From Candidatus Cacconaster scatequi (GTDB taxonomy: Bacteria > Bacteroidota > Bacteroidia > Bacteroidales > UBA932), in assembly GCA_018065305.1 (NCBI GenBank), contig JAGHTO010000026.1, forward strand, positions 1 to 64,000: a stretch of DNA of 64,000 bases. Reading direction: 5' to 3'. The notes below the pieces were generated by a model. That model saw only the letters and a program-made list of their open reading frames with translations. It ran no database searches and had not been told where the DNA came from. A program made the position numbers and the translations under genes. Positions 35,475-44,171 of the stretch are shown here, one piece after another. Numbering within the stretch: position 1 is the first letter of the stretch; each line of letters opens with the position of its first letter.

Positions 35475-38400
35475 TTACCTTTTCAACAAAATGCGAACAG
35501 GGCCTATCAATCCGGAACGTGGAGTACCCCGGTACGGAGAGGGAATTGTGCGGTAGTGGTTTGCCAGGGTGCTGTAGACAAGAACTTCCACACTGTTCAG
35601 TCCGGGATGGACAAAATCCGTGATATCCGTACGGTACGGTTCCCCTATCAGGACCTCAACGGGCGCACCGTTCACGGTCACTTCACAGGTGGCATCCACT
35701 TCTCCGAGATCCAGAATCACCTGCCCGTCAACATCCCGCAAATCGATTTCTTTTGCATATTTGACGGCTCCGGAGAAGAAACCCAGAGCTCCGAACTGTG
35801 TCCAGTCACCTTCAGGCATACGCCCCAGTCCGCAATCAATCCGAACAGGTGTCTCAAAAAATGCAGGGCCCGGGAAGCCTTTGTCCGGGATTGCCCTGAC
35901 ATTCACCAAGCTCACTCCGGGGTTGACTGTCTCCGGAACCACCACGCACTGCCCGTCCGAAATGGAGTACGCCGCCTTCTTCCCGTCAATAAGAATCTCC
36001 CTGACAGCACCTTTGAAAGCAAAGGTCATCCGCTCCGTTCCGGGAGCCGTCCCGAACTGGTAGTTCCACTCCCTGTCGTCAGTATGTATGTCATACGGCA
36101 GAAATTCTGTTCCATACCACTTGGAAGCCACTATGGAGTCATACATTCCGCGGGGCTGCGGCTGCGGGGCGGAAGACGGATAGAGCATCACCATACTCCT
36201 GTCCCTGCGGTCAATGGAGGAACTTCTCATTCCGACAAGAGAATAATCGGTCCTGACCGTGTTTGCGTATGCGACCACAAGACGATGCCAACCCGCCTTG
36301 AGGACAATCCTGTCCTCGCTGCATACCTTTCCGTCTACAAATACCTTATATGGAGTCTTCCCCTCGACACACAGGCGGTACTCCCCTTTTGCCGGAGCAT
36401 ACACGTTCGTCCTGAATATCTGGTGCATACCCTTGTCCAATATGAGGAACCTGTCGTCCACCCGGCTCTTGAGCCCGTGCCAGCCCTGGCTGCCGGGACT
36501 GTCCGGCACACCATACTGCCAGGACCATACATACGGCCTCCACGCAGCCTTGTCCATCCCTTCCGCAAGGAAAGAATCAATATCTTCGGAAGAATCCGCC
36601 TCACAAGTCTCCATATAGGGCCCGTAACCATATATGTCATTGGGGAAGTTACCCCAATCGACGGAATTTACATCGGTGAAGTATCTCATCTCCCGTGCCT
36701 CGACACCAATATACTCTTCCGCTGCCGGCAGACGGAAATCCCCCCACTTGTTGTTCATCGTAGGAATGAAGGTCACGTTCCAATCACCGGAAACGCGCTG
36801 CGTCCCGACAACTTTCATCTCCTTTTCCTCACCGGCAACGACCGGCTCGCCCGGAGAGAAAACGACGAGCATCGACCCGTCGGACGGGCCGTCGTACCTG
36901 AGCCAGCTGCCTTCCGCATCCCTTTCCAGAACAGGAAGAGGAGCCACGGTCCCTTTCATCGCATCCCATTTCTCGGCTTTACCGAGAGAACGGAAATAGA
37001 CTTTTTCCCCGTTTTCCACATCCATCACCATATAAACGTCACGGTCTCCGATACGTCTGTGCAGCACACGGCCCGTCCCCCGCCCCGACCGGAAATCCGT
37101 ATCAATCAATGAACTTATCGCATCGGGAACGGCAGAAGCGGACCTGACAGCAACCGCACCGGCCTCCCGGACGGCGGGCATCACATACCCCACAGCCACC
37201 ACTATTCCTCCGTTCTTCAGGAACTCACGGATTTTGTCAAGTGTCTCCCCGTGCATTGCCCGTGTATCCGCAAGCACAAGGACTTTGTAGCTTTCACCGG
37301 CGACGGAGATTTTTCCATCCTTGACCTCAGCCTTCTGAAGTGACTGATAATCAATAAAGTCATAATCAAGACCATGCGTGCTCAACTCATCGGACACCGC
37401 GAAGGTACTCTCCGCATCGGTCCCCGGAACAGCCTGCATTGTCTCCGTGGGATACAGCAAGGCTATGTCGCATACGTGATTCCCCTGACTGAGGAGGAAA
37501 CACATCCTCTCGGCATACTTGAGCCACAGTTTCATATGGGGCCAGTAGGGCATCCTGAAATGGAAACAGGGAGGGGCCCATTCCCACCAGCCGCCGTGGG
37601 TGCTGTAATAGAGGCCGTGCATACAGAGAAGATTGCCTCCGGCGATTATATGATGGTCCAACTGTCTTTTCAAGAGAGCGCCGTTGGCATCCCATCCCAT
37701 ACTGTGGAACGCCTCAAGCCAGGTTCTCGGTCTGCCATACAGGTGTGCGATGCTGCTGGAGACTTTGGTCTGGCGGAAACTGCTGCCCCTTGCCGGAGCA
37801 TCGTTGCCGGGAGCCGTGAACCAGCTGGTTGCCCGGAAATAGTCGAGATATTGCAACGGACGGAGGCCCCGGCCTTCCGGGTCACATCCGTAAATGAGTC
37901 CTTTGGAGGCGTGCCAGTCATATATCGGCTTGAAATATCTCTCCTCGGCAAGCTGGGTGAGAACCTCCGCATAGTCAAGGCGGTATTTTGCGGTTTCTTC
38001 ATCTATCAGCGAGGCATCCTCGACGAAAAGGGCGAAAAGATGCGGAACTATGTCATATCCTTTTCTTTTCAGGAACTGCTCAGGCATATCCTCGCACCAG
38101 GACCTGAGCTGCAGACCATACTGAAGTTCGTCCTGAAAGAAATAGTTCATCCCCTTCATGGCCTCTTCGTCCATATGGTCCACAAAGGGCTGGAAATATT
38201 TCTCCACTATCTGATTCCCGAAATCTGGATGGAGCCAGGGCGCGGGCTCGGTGCGGACGGCACCGGTGCTGTCCTGCACCAGCAATCCCTGATAGTCGCG
38301 GAAAGAGGGCTGGTTAAGAATGCTGTCTATGAACTCCCCGTTCTTAGGCCAGGCGATGACATAGTCGTCCATTCCGAGCCCTATGCCTTTTTTCGCACAT

Positions 38401-38798
38401 TCGGCGGAAAACTCATTCCAGATTTTCCACCACTCCGGAGACATAACTCTCGGTGAACCGCCGCTCACCCTGCCACAGGGGCCGTGACCGGCGGCATTCA
38501 GTTCCACCTCGACATCGGAGTGCGTATGATTATAACTGACATTCAATCCATCAGTGGATGCATCGGAGAGTATCTCAAGCTGTTCCTTGAGCCGCTCCAT
38601 ATCCAGAGGATCACCCGTCCACCAGTAGAAGGGCACGTTGCCGTAGCCTTTCGGCGGATTGAGGAAACATTGTTCCAGATTCGAGATGTCATCGTGCCCG
38701 GGCCATCCCTTGAATGCCTGGGACTGGGCGAAGGACGAGGATGCCATCAGCGCAATGGCGCCCAGACACAGAAAAATGCGTGAAAACCTGTGTTTCAT
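35475..38798 (-). CDS. GH106-like alpha-L-rhamnosidase family protein, secreted
   Basis: The 1107-residue protein has a signal peptide (about 1-24, SSFAQ) and the length and layout of GH106. An N-terminal barrel begins at FLNPPKGYGNVPFYWWTGDPLD (about 45-66) and includes YFFQDELQYG. A middle region with GATase-like features (VLVLADTRAMHGETLDKIREFLKNGGIVVAVG) follows, and the C-terminal jelly-roll has DLGEVDATCEVTVNGAPVEVLIGEPYRTDITDFVHPGLN. GH106 enzymes remove alpha-L-rhamnose from pectin (RG-I/RG-II) and other plant or bacterial glycans. Here it heads an operon with mannosidase-type genes, so the target could be a mixed glycan. The ATG at 38798 lies 43 bases from repeat copy B. No exact -7 box is visible; TACTTGTG is the nearest. 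Confidence 0.85.
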   Translation of the reverse strand: MKHRFSRIFLCLGAIALMASSSFAQSQAFKGWPGHDDISNLEQCFLNPPKGYGNVPFYWWTGDPLDMERLKEQLEILSDASTDGLNVSYNHTHSDVEVELNAAGHGPCGRVSGGSPRVMSPEWWKIWNEFSAECAKKGIGLGMDDYVIAWPKNGEFIDSILNQPSFRDYQGLLVQDSTGAVRTEPAPWLHPDFGNQIVEKYFQPFVDHMDEEAMKGMNYFFQDELQYGLQLRSWCEDMPEQFLKRKGYDIVPHLFALFVEDASLIDEETAKYRLDYAEVLTQLAEERYFKPIYDWHASKGLIYGCDPEGRGLRPLQYLDYFRATSWFTAPGNDAPARGSSFRQTKVSSSIAHLYGRPRTWLEAFHSMGWDANGALLKRQLDHHIIAGGNLLCMHGLYYSTHGGWWEWAPPCFHFRMPYWPHMKLWLKYAERMCFLLSQGNHVCDIALLYPTETMQAVPGTDAESTFAVSDELSTHGLDYDFIDYQSLQKAEVKDGKISVAGESYKVLVLADTRAMHGETLDKIREFLKNGGIVVAVGYVMPAVREAGAVAVRSASAVPDAISSLIDTDFRSGRGTGRVLHRRIGDRDVYMVMDVENGEKVYFRSLGKAEKWDAMKGTVAPLPVLERDAEGSWLRYDGPSDGSMLVVFSPGEPVVAGEEKEMKVVGTQRVSGDWNVTFIPTMNNKWGDFRLPAAEEYIGVEAREMRYFTDVNSVDWGNFPNDIYGYGPYMETCEADSSEDIDSFLAEGMDKAAWRPYVWSWQYGVPDSPGSQGWHGLKSRVDDRFLILDKGMHQIFRTNVYAPAKGEYRLCVEGKTPYKVFVDGKVCSEDRIVLKAGWHRLVVAYANTVRTDYSLVGMRSSSIDRRDRSMVMLYPSSAPQPQPRGMYDSIVASKWYGTEFLPYDIHTDDREWNYQFGTAPGTERMTFAFKGAVREILIDGKKAAYSISDGQCVVVPETVNPGVSLVNVRAIPDKGFPGPAFFETPVRIDCGLGRMPEGDWTQFGALGFFSGAVKYAKEIDLRDVDGQVILDLGEVDATCEVTVNGAPVEVLIGEPYRTDITDFVHPGLNSVEVLVYSTLANHYRTIPSPYRGTPRSGLIGPVRILLKR

Positions 38799-38841
38799 GT
38801 CAGATTCTTATTTTATGTTTCACAAGTATTTCAGTTGTCGC

Positions 38842-38888
38842 TTGTGGGCCCCTCCCGCTATCAAGCGCGGGTGCTTAGGTCCTCTTAA
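38842..38888 (+). repeat. Dispersed 47-bp GC-rich module, copy B
   Basis: This copy matches copy A (13411-13457) at 43 of 47 positions, in the same orientation relative to the + strand. It lies inside short inverted repeats, GTTGTCGCT (38834-38842) and AGCGACAAC (38913-38921), that are unrelated to the arms around copy A. It occupies the 140-base gap between the stop of the transglutaminase-like gene and the start of GH106. A folded transcript on the - strand could serve as a terminator for the upstream operon, but there is no T-tract. Confidence 0.85.
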
Positions 38889-38938
38889 GTAACAGATATT
38901 CCGCCAATTGTCAGCGACAACCCTTTGCGGAACCTGTA

Positions 38939-41242
38939 TCATTTCACTGTCTGTGAAAGGCCTATTTCAAGGGATGTGTTATATCCCTGGGAGAAATAGA
39001 GCGCCTTCCCGGATGCGTCATTCAACACCACGAAAGGAAGATACCGCACGTCACCCTTGCATTTCCTTTCGATTTCCTTGAGGACAGAGTTGTCGGCATC
39101 GACCTGATACGATACATTTTTCAATTTGGATATGAATCCCTTATAAAAGTCAAGGCTCGCTTCGGTGGGTCCGTAGAGAAGTATCTTTCCTCCCCAGGCG
39201 TTGAGTGTTTCAGCGGCTGACTCCATCTGTCGCAGAGCGTGGGTGGTGGGTTCCCCGTTCTCGGCGAGACGGGCGACTATGTAACTTCCCTTTCCGGCCT
39301 TCTCACCTTTGCCCTCTGCTGGCCATACCACAAGTTTCTGGGAGGCTGTCCTGTCCGCCTCCACGTTGAAAGTCTGGACGTGGCTCAGCACGCTGCCGTC
39401 AGAAAGGCGTGTGCCTGATACCGCCATATAATAGCCCTCCTCCAAGGGAATCTTGCCGGTCGGCTGGTCCTCGGAATATTCATAATCCATAAGGTGGCAA
39501 ACACCGTCTTCTATTTTGCTGAGGGTGAAACGTCCGAAATAGGCTGAAGCGGCGTCAAGTCCGGTATCGGAGAGGTCCAGATCGAGGAATCCCTTCGGAT
39601 TCGCCTTTGCCACCTCTTCCTCAAGATTAACGTCAAGCCACTGACCTTCAGACTGAACCTGCACGTTTCCGTTGTGCCAGGAGATACGGGCGGGAACACC
39701 GATTGAACGGCAGAGCGCCACATAGAAGATTCCGAGCGAATTCCTGTCGCAGACCTTTCCGCGCCACACCGCCACGGGAGGAATCCTCAACTTCATAGGA
39801 TTGCGGTTCTCCACTATCCTGATGTTTTCCTTGACCCAGGAGAGAGCCTCCTGATAACCGGTCACTTTTCCCTGAAGACCTTCTCGTATCTCCTTGTGGA
39901 AAGGAATCTGCTTCTCCAGTTCAATTCTGGAGGAGAGGACATTCCTGTCCGGATTTGAAATGTCGCTGACTGCATCCACGAGAACGTCATAGGGGATATC
40001 TCTCAAATCCTTGGGAGTGATGTTTTTAAGAACAATCTCCCCGGCCTTTTCAAGTTCCGGAGAGGCTTTGCAATACTCCTTGAATGCGTCGAGCGTCTCC
40101 TGATTGACGACACCGGGGTGCATTGCAGCCCTGATGGAGTCCTCCTGCTTCAGGCGAAGCGCATTTGCGGCAATCTGCTCCTCCGTGGCATTGGACGGCA
40201 GAGGATTGTCAACCGGAGGTATTATATGAAAATCCATACTGACACTCTCTCCGAAAGTGTGGTCAAGAGCGACCTCGGCACTTTCCGAACCGACTTTGGC
40301 AAGTCCGAACTTACCGTCCTTGTATGCCCATACCATTATGTCGCCGAGGCCTGTGCGGAGCGATGCCTTTCCGTCAGTGCCGGTCGTATATCTTGCGACA
40401 GTGTAGAATTCGGCATAGTTGTATATCTTGAACTCGACCGTGGCGCCCTCGACCGGTTTGCCTTCGGCATCGGTTATGGTAACGGTGTTCACTCTCGACG
40501 GTACGTAATTGCTTATGAGATTTATTTCAGTATAGAGGTCGTTCTTGCGGATGACGCCCTCAGGCCCCTGATAGTCTCCATAAACGTTTGTATGGAGAAG
40601 CATCGCGCGGGAGACGGGAGAGTTGAACCAACCCATATCCAGAACCGGTTCGGGCTCGCAGGCGCCGAGGAAGTGCCATTTGCCGTCAACCCAGGCTTCG
40701 ACCCAGGCATGGTTGTCGTCGGTATGCGCCCACCTCGGTGTATAGACCTGACGGGCAGGAATTCCGGCAGCCCTCAGGGCGGCCACGGTAACGACCGACT
40801 CCTCACCGCAACGTCCGAAGCCGTAGCGGATTGTGGACATAGGCGCTGACGTGCGGCCGTCCGAAGGCTGGTAAGTCACCCTCTCGTGGCACCAGTGGTT
40901 GATTTCAAGAACAGCCTCCTCCATTGTCATACCACTGACTCTAGAACAGAGGGAATCGGCATAGACGGTGCGGAAATCGTCAAGTCCTTCATTGTTCACG
41001 CGGAGCGGAAGCACAAAATGGACGAATTCCCTCTCAGGGACTCCCCAGTTCATTTTCTCCCTGACTTCCAAGGTCTTATCCACATTCGCCTCCCACCAGC
41101 TCCGGGAATATACAAGGCTGTCGGGCAGAGGCATCGTGCTGTAGAGGAATTCCAGATACTTCTCCTTCGGTGTCATCTCAGGAGCACAGGCGGAAGCCAG
41201 CAGAAGGACAGGCAATATCGCATAGAGAATCCGTTTTTTCAT
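38939..41242 (-). CDS. Transglutaminase-like domain lipoprotein
   Basis: The 767-residue protein has a lipoprotein signal ending ASAC (C19). A transglutaminase/protease core at about 110-200 keeps the catalytic cysteine in GRCGEES (C145) and histidine in DDNHAWVEAW (H178), followed by GACEPEP. A beta-sandwich segment at about 255-340 (DAEGKPVEGATVEFKIYNYAEF) resembles a carboxypeptidase-regulatory-type repeat. A second transglutaminase-like module at about 495-550 contains VCDRNSLGIFYVALCRSIGVPAR. Such proteins occur widely in Bacteroidota envelopes and may be peptidases rather than cross-linkers; the substrate is unknown. It is the last gene of the envelope operon, 23 bases after the M13 peptidase. 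Confidence 0.85.
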   Translation of the reverse strand: MKKRILYAILPVLLLASACAPEMTPKEKYLEFLYSTMPLPDSLVYSRSWWEANVDKTLEVREKMNWGVPEREFVHFVLPLRVNNEGLDDFRTVYADSLCSRVSGMTMEEAVLEINHWCHERVTYQPSDGRTSAPMSTIRYGFGRCGEESVVTVAALRAAGIPARQVYTPRWAHTDDNHAWVEAWVDGKWHFLGACEPEPVLDMGWFNSPVSRAMLLHTNVYGDYQGPEGVIRKNDLYTEINLISNYVPSRVNTVTITDAEGKPVEGATVEFKIYNYAEFYTVARYTTGTDGKASLRTGLGDIMVWAYKDGKFGLAKVGSESAEVALDHTFGESVSMDFHIIPPVDNPLPSNATEEQIAANALRLKQEDSIRAAMHPGVVNQETLDAFKEYCKASPELEKAGEIVLKNITPKDLRDIPYDVLVDAVSDISNPDRNVLSSRIELEKQIPFHKEIREGLQGKVTGYQEALSWVKENIRIVENRNPMKLRIPPVAVWRGKVCDRNSLGIFYVALCRSIGVPARISWHNGNVQVQSEGQWLDVNLEEEVAKANPKGFLDLDLSDTGLDAASAYFGRFTLSKIEDGVCHLMDYEYSEDQPTGKIPLEEGYYMAVSGTRLSDGSVLSHVQTFNVEADRTASQKLVVWPAEGKGEKAGKGSYIVARLAENGEPTTHALRQMESAAETLNAWGGKILLYGPTEASLDFYKGFISKLKNVSYQVDADNSVLKEIERKCKGDVRYLPFVVLNDASGKALYFSQGYNTSLEIGLSQTVK

Positions 41243-41265
41243 ATTGACTGAATTATCAGTTTTTA

Positions 41266-43287
41266 TTACCAGATAACCACACGTTCACATTCAGGGCGCC
41301 ACATCGCATCACCCTCCCCGATGCCGAATGCATCGAAGAATGTCTGGAGATTGCGGACAGAAACGTTGACACGGTTCTTGCCAAGAGAGTGTACGTCAAT
41401 CAGAGTCCTGTGTTGAATCTCCTCGTCAGTTATGTTCTGGGCCCATACCGTCGCGTATGCGAGGTAGAAACGCTGCTCTGCTGTGAAGCCGTCAATGGGC
41501 TCGGGGTGTTTTTCACCGAAGGAATTCTGCATTGCGGTGTACGCAATCCTCAAACCTCCCTGGTCCGCAATGTTCTCACCGAGGGTGGCGGCACCGTTTG
41601 CAAAGACGCCGGGAAGAACCTCGACCTGATTGAACTGGTCCACAAGTTTGGCTGTCCTTGACTGGAAGGCGGCTGCATCTTCTTCCGTCCACCAGTTGTT
41701 CATATTGCCGACCTTGTCAAACAGACGGCCCTGGTCATCGAAGCCGTGGGTCATCTCGTGGCTGATGACAACTCCGATTGCACCGTAGTTCACGGCATCG
41801 TCGGCATCAGGATTGAAGAACGGGGGCTGAAGTATGCCCGCAGGGAAACAGATTTCGTTTGTGGTGGGGTTGTAGTATGCATTGACTGTCTGAGGTGTCA
41901 TATGCCAGAGGCTTCTGTCAACAGGCTGGCCCAACTTAGACATATTGTCGGCGAAATACCACCTTGAAGCATTGAGGATATTCTCAAAATAACTCCTTCC
42001 GGCATCGATTCTGAGGGTGGAATAATCTTTCCATTTGTCGGGATATCCGATTTTGACCGTGAATGCGGCAAGTTTTTCCTGAGCCTTGGCCTTGGTCTGT
42101 TCGCTCATCCAGTCGAGATTGTTGATGTGTACGGAGAGAGCGGCCTGTATGTTCTTGACAATCTGAAGCATCTTCTCCTTGTCTGCTTCGGGGAAATATT
42201 TCTTTACATACATTTCGCCGACAGCTTCACCGAGAAGTCCGTTGGGAACTCTCATCGCACGTTTCCAGCGGGGCTTCTGCTCCTGAACACCGGCCATCTG
42301 ACGTGAGAAGAAATCGAATGAGGCCGCATAGAGATCGTCGCCCGTGCTGCCGACAGCCATACCCAATACGGAGGACTGAAGATAATGTCTGAGTTTCACA
42401 GGATCCGTCTGTCCGACCAGTTTGTTCAAAGCCTCGAAATATGACGGTTGCTCAACGATTATCTTCTTCTGGGAGGGAATTGAAAGCGCCTTGAAATAGA
42501 CGTCCAGATGGAGATTGGGAAACGCCGCCACCACTTGCTCCGTGGTGAAGGGGTTGTACTGGGCCTCAACGTCACGCTGCTGTACCATCGACCAGAAGGG
42601 AACAGCTATCGCCATCTCGACTTCATACACGTCAGATGCCCTCTGCGCGGCGTCTTCATAACCCGCAATCGTGAAAATCTTCTCCAGATATTCCTTGTAA
42701 CCCTTTCTCAGAGCCTCGTGCTGCTCCAGAAGATAGTAATCCCTGTTGCCCATCGCAAGACCGTCCTCTCCGAGATAGAGAATCTGGTTATCGCTGTCCT
42801 TCATATCGGATGACACGTAGACTCCATAGAGGCTCCCTACGCGTGCCTCTGCACATTTTGCGCTCGCATAAGCGAAGTCGGAGAGTGTGTTAAGCTGTTC
42901 AAGCTGATTGAGATACGGCTTGACGGGAGCCAGCCCTTCCGTGTTGAGCCTCGTTGAATCCAAACCCATAAGGTAGAGATCGGCTATTTTCTGTTCAACG
43001 GTTCCCTGCTCAGTCTTGAGCTTGGTCAGCCCGTTGAAAAGGTCGTTCAGCCTTATCTCATTGTTCTCGGCAAGGACATCGAACGCCCCGTAACGGGAGA
43101 ATTCGGGTTTGAGAGGATTGTTCTTCTGCCAACCTCCGGTTGCATATTGGTAGAAATCCGCCCCGGGGGTGACAGAAAGGTCGAAATTGTCGGCATTGAT
43201 TGCCGGAACTTTTTCCCGCTGGCTGCAGGAGGAGAGGACAAGTGTCATCATAGAACAGATAATCAGTTCTTTAACCAAAGTTTTCAT
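41266..43287 (-). CDS. M13-family (neprilysin/PepO-like) zinc endopeptidase, lipoprotein
   Basis: M13 peptidases cut small oligopeptides. The 673-residue protein begins MKTLVKELIICSMMTLVLSSC, a lipoprotein signal with C21. The catalytic zinc site HEMTH is at 510-514 within VISHEMTHGFDDQG. The third ligand motif GENIADQGG follows about 55 residues later, and the usual NAYYNPTTNEICFPAGIL block precedes it. The frame opens earlier at a TTG (43308) overlapping the kinase gene, but ATG 43287 gives the signal peptide. It is predicted to act outside the cytoplasm, facing the periplasm or surface. It lies 10 bases after the lipid kinase and 23 before the transglutaminase gene. Confidence 0.95.
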   Translation of the reverse strand: MKTLVKELIICSMMTLVLSSCSQREKVPAINADNFDLSVTPGADFYQYATGGWQKNNPLKPEFSRYGAFDVLAENNEIRLNDLFNGLTKLKTEQGTVEQKIADLYLMGLDSTRLNTEGLAPVKPYLNQLEQLNTLSDFAYASAKCAEARVGSLYGVYVSSDMKDSDNQILYLGEDGLAMGNRDYYLLEQHEALRKGYKEYLEKIFTIAGYEDAAQRASDVYEVEMAIAVPFWSMVQQRDVEAQYNPFTTEQVVAAFPNLHLDVYFKALSIPSQKKIIVEQPSYFEALNKLVGQTDPVKLRHYLQSSVLGMAVGSTGDDLYAASFDFFSRQMAGVQEQKPRWKRAMRVPNGLLGEAVGEMYVKKYFPEADKEKMLQIVKNIQAALSVHINNLDWMSEQTKAKAQEKLAAFTVKIGYPDKWKDYSTLRIDAGRSYFENILNASRWYFADNMSKLGQPVDRSLWHMTPQTVNAYYNPTTNEICFPAGILQPPFFNPDADDAVNYGAIGVVISHEMTHGFDDQGRLFDKVGNMNNWWTEEDAAAFQSRTAKLVDQFNQVEVLPGVFANGAATLGENIADQGGLRIAYTAMQNSFGEKHPEPIDGFTAEQRFYLAYATVWAQNITDEEIQHRTLIDVHSLGKNRVNVSVRNLQTFFDAFGIGEGDAMWRPECERVVIW

Positions 43288-43297
43288 ATTTGTTAAT

Positions 43298-44170
43298 TTA
43301 CGGAACAATCACTTTGAGGGAGGAATGCCATATGCTGAATCTCAGCTCCCGACCGGGATTCGATATCGGGTCCCCATCTATATGCGCAGGGCCCTCTTCC
43401 GAAACAGTTATCCTCACCTTCTTCGAACGGTAGAGGTGATATTTGCTGGCCTTGTCGATTTTCCTTGCAAAAAGCAAGGCCACCAGAGCGGAGGCATTGA
43501 TGATGTTCAGGATATCGAAGCCTATCTCATCCACCACCACAACGTCAAGGAGTCCGTCCTGAAGACTGGCTCCCGGTGCGATTCTGCCATTGTTCCCCCA
43601 CTGGTTGGAATTGGCCACGGTGACGAACATCGCCCTGCTCTTCACCGTGCAGTCATCCATCTCGATTGTATATGTCGCGGCCTTGTAATTCTTCCACGAC
43701 TTGAGAGCCTCCTCAACGTATGTCTTGAAGCCGCGCTTGCCCACCTGGGCAAACCTTTCGCTCACGAAGGCGTCATATCCCACACCGCTGGTGCAGAAAA
43801 AAGGATGTCCGTTGAACTCGGCGCTGTCGATTGTCTGCACCTTCCCGGCGTTGATTGAATCGACCGCCCTGCCTGGAATGAGACTGTATCCCAGATGGAG
43901 GGCAAGGCCGTTACCGCTTCCCCGGGGGACGATGCCCAAAACCTTTCCCGTCCCTACAAGAGCTCTCGCCACCTCATTCACAGTCCCGTCACCCCCGACA
44001 GCCACGATGATGTCGGCATCACTGCTTCGGGCCAGTTCATATGCGTGTCCGGGATACTCTGTCTGAACGGAGGTCCAGTCAAAACGGCACCGAGAGAAAG
44101 CCGAACTCAAATCGGATTTCACGATTCCCTTTCCCGCAATGGGATTTACTATGAAGAGCACCCTTGTCAT
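43298..44170 (-). CDS. Diacylglycerol-kinase-family lipid kinase
   Basis: The 290-residue protein is a soluble DAGK-catalytic-domain protein of the YegS/DgkB type, which phosphorylates diacylglycerol or sphingoid/other lipids at the membrane surface. It has the N-terminal NPIAGKG motif (9-15), GGDGTVNEVARAL (59-71) and PRGSGNGLALHLG (82-94), then the beta-sandwich domain with GAS-x-x-DGLLDVVVVDEI. It begins 1 base after the phosphoglycerol-transferase gene. That pairing matters: LtaS-type enzymes release diacylglycerol when they use phosphatidylglycerol, and a DAG kinase would recycle it. The functional link is inference from known Gram-positive biology. Confidence 0.88.
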   Translation of the reverse strand: MTRVLFIVNPIAGKGIVKSDLSSAFSRCRFDWTSVQTEYPGHAYELARSSDADIIVAVGGDGTVNEVARALVGTGKVLGIVPRGSGNGLALHLGYSLIPGRAVDSINAGKVQTIDSAEFNGHPFFCTSGVGYDAFVSERFAQVGKRGFKTYVEEALKSWKNYKAATYTIEMDDCTVKSRAMFVTVANSNQWGNNGRIAPGASLQDGLLDVVVVDEIGFDILNIINASALVALLFARKIDKASKYHLYRSKKVRITVSEEGPAHIDGDPISNPGRELRFSIWHSSLKVIVP

Positions 44171-44171
44171 A

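Noticed and set aside
35397-37112. 571-codon open frame on the + strand opposite GH106
   Set aside because: It is antisense to a clear GH106 gene, reads as low-likelihood protein with no domain, and follows from codon bias in the real gene.
43288-43308. TTG start seven codons earlier for the M13 peptidase
   Set aside because: It overlaps the end of the lipid kinase gene and would put charged residues before an otherwise normal lipoprotein signal.
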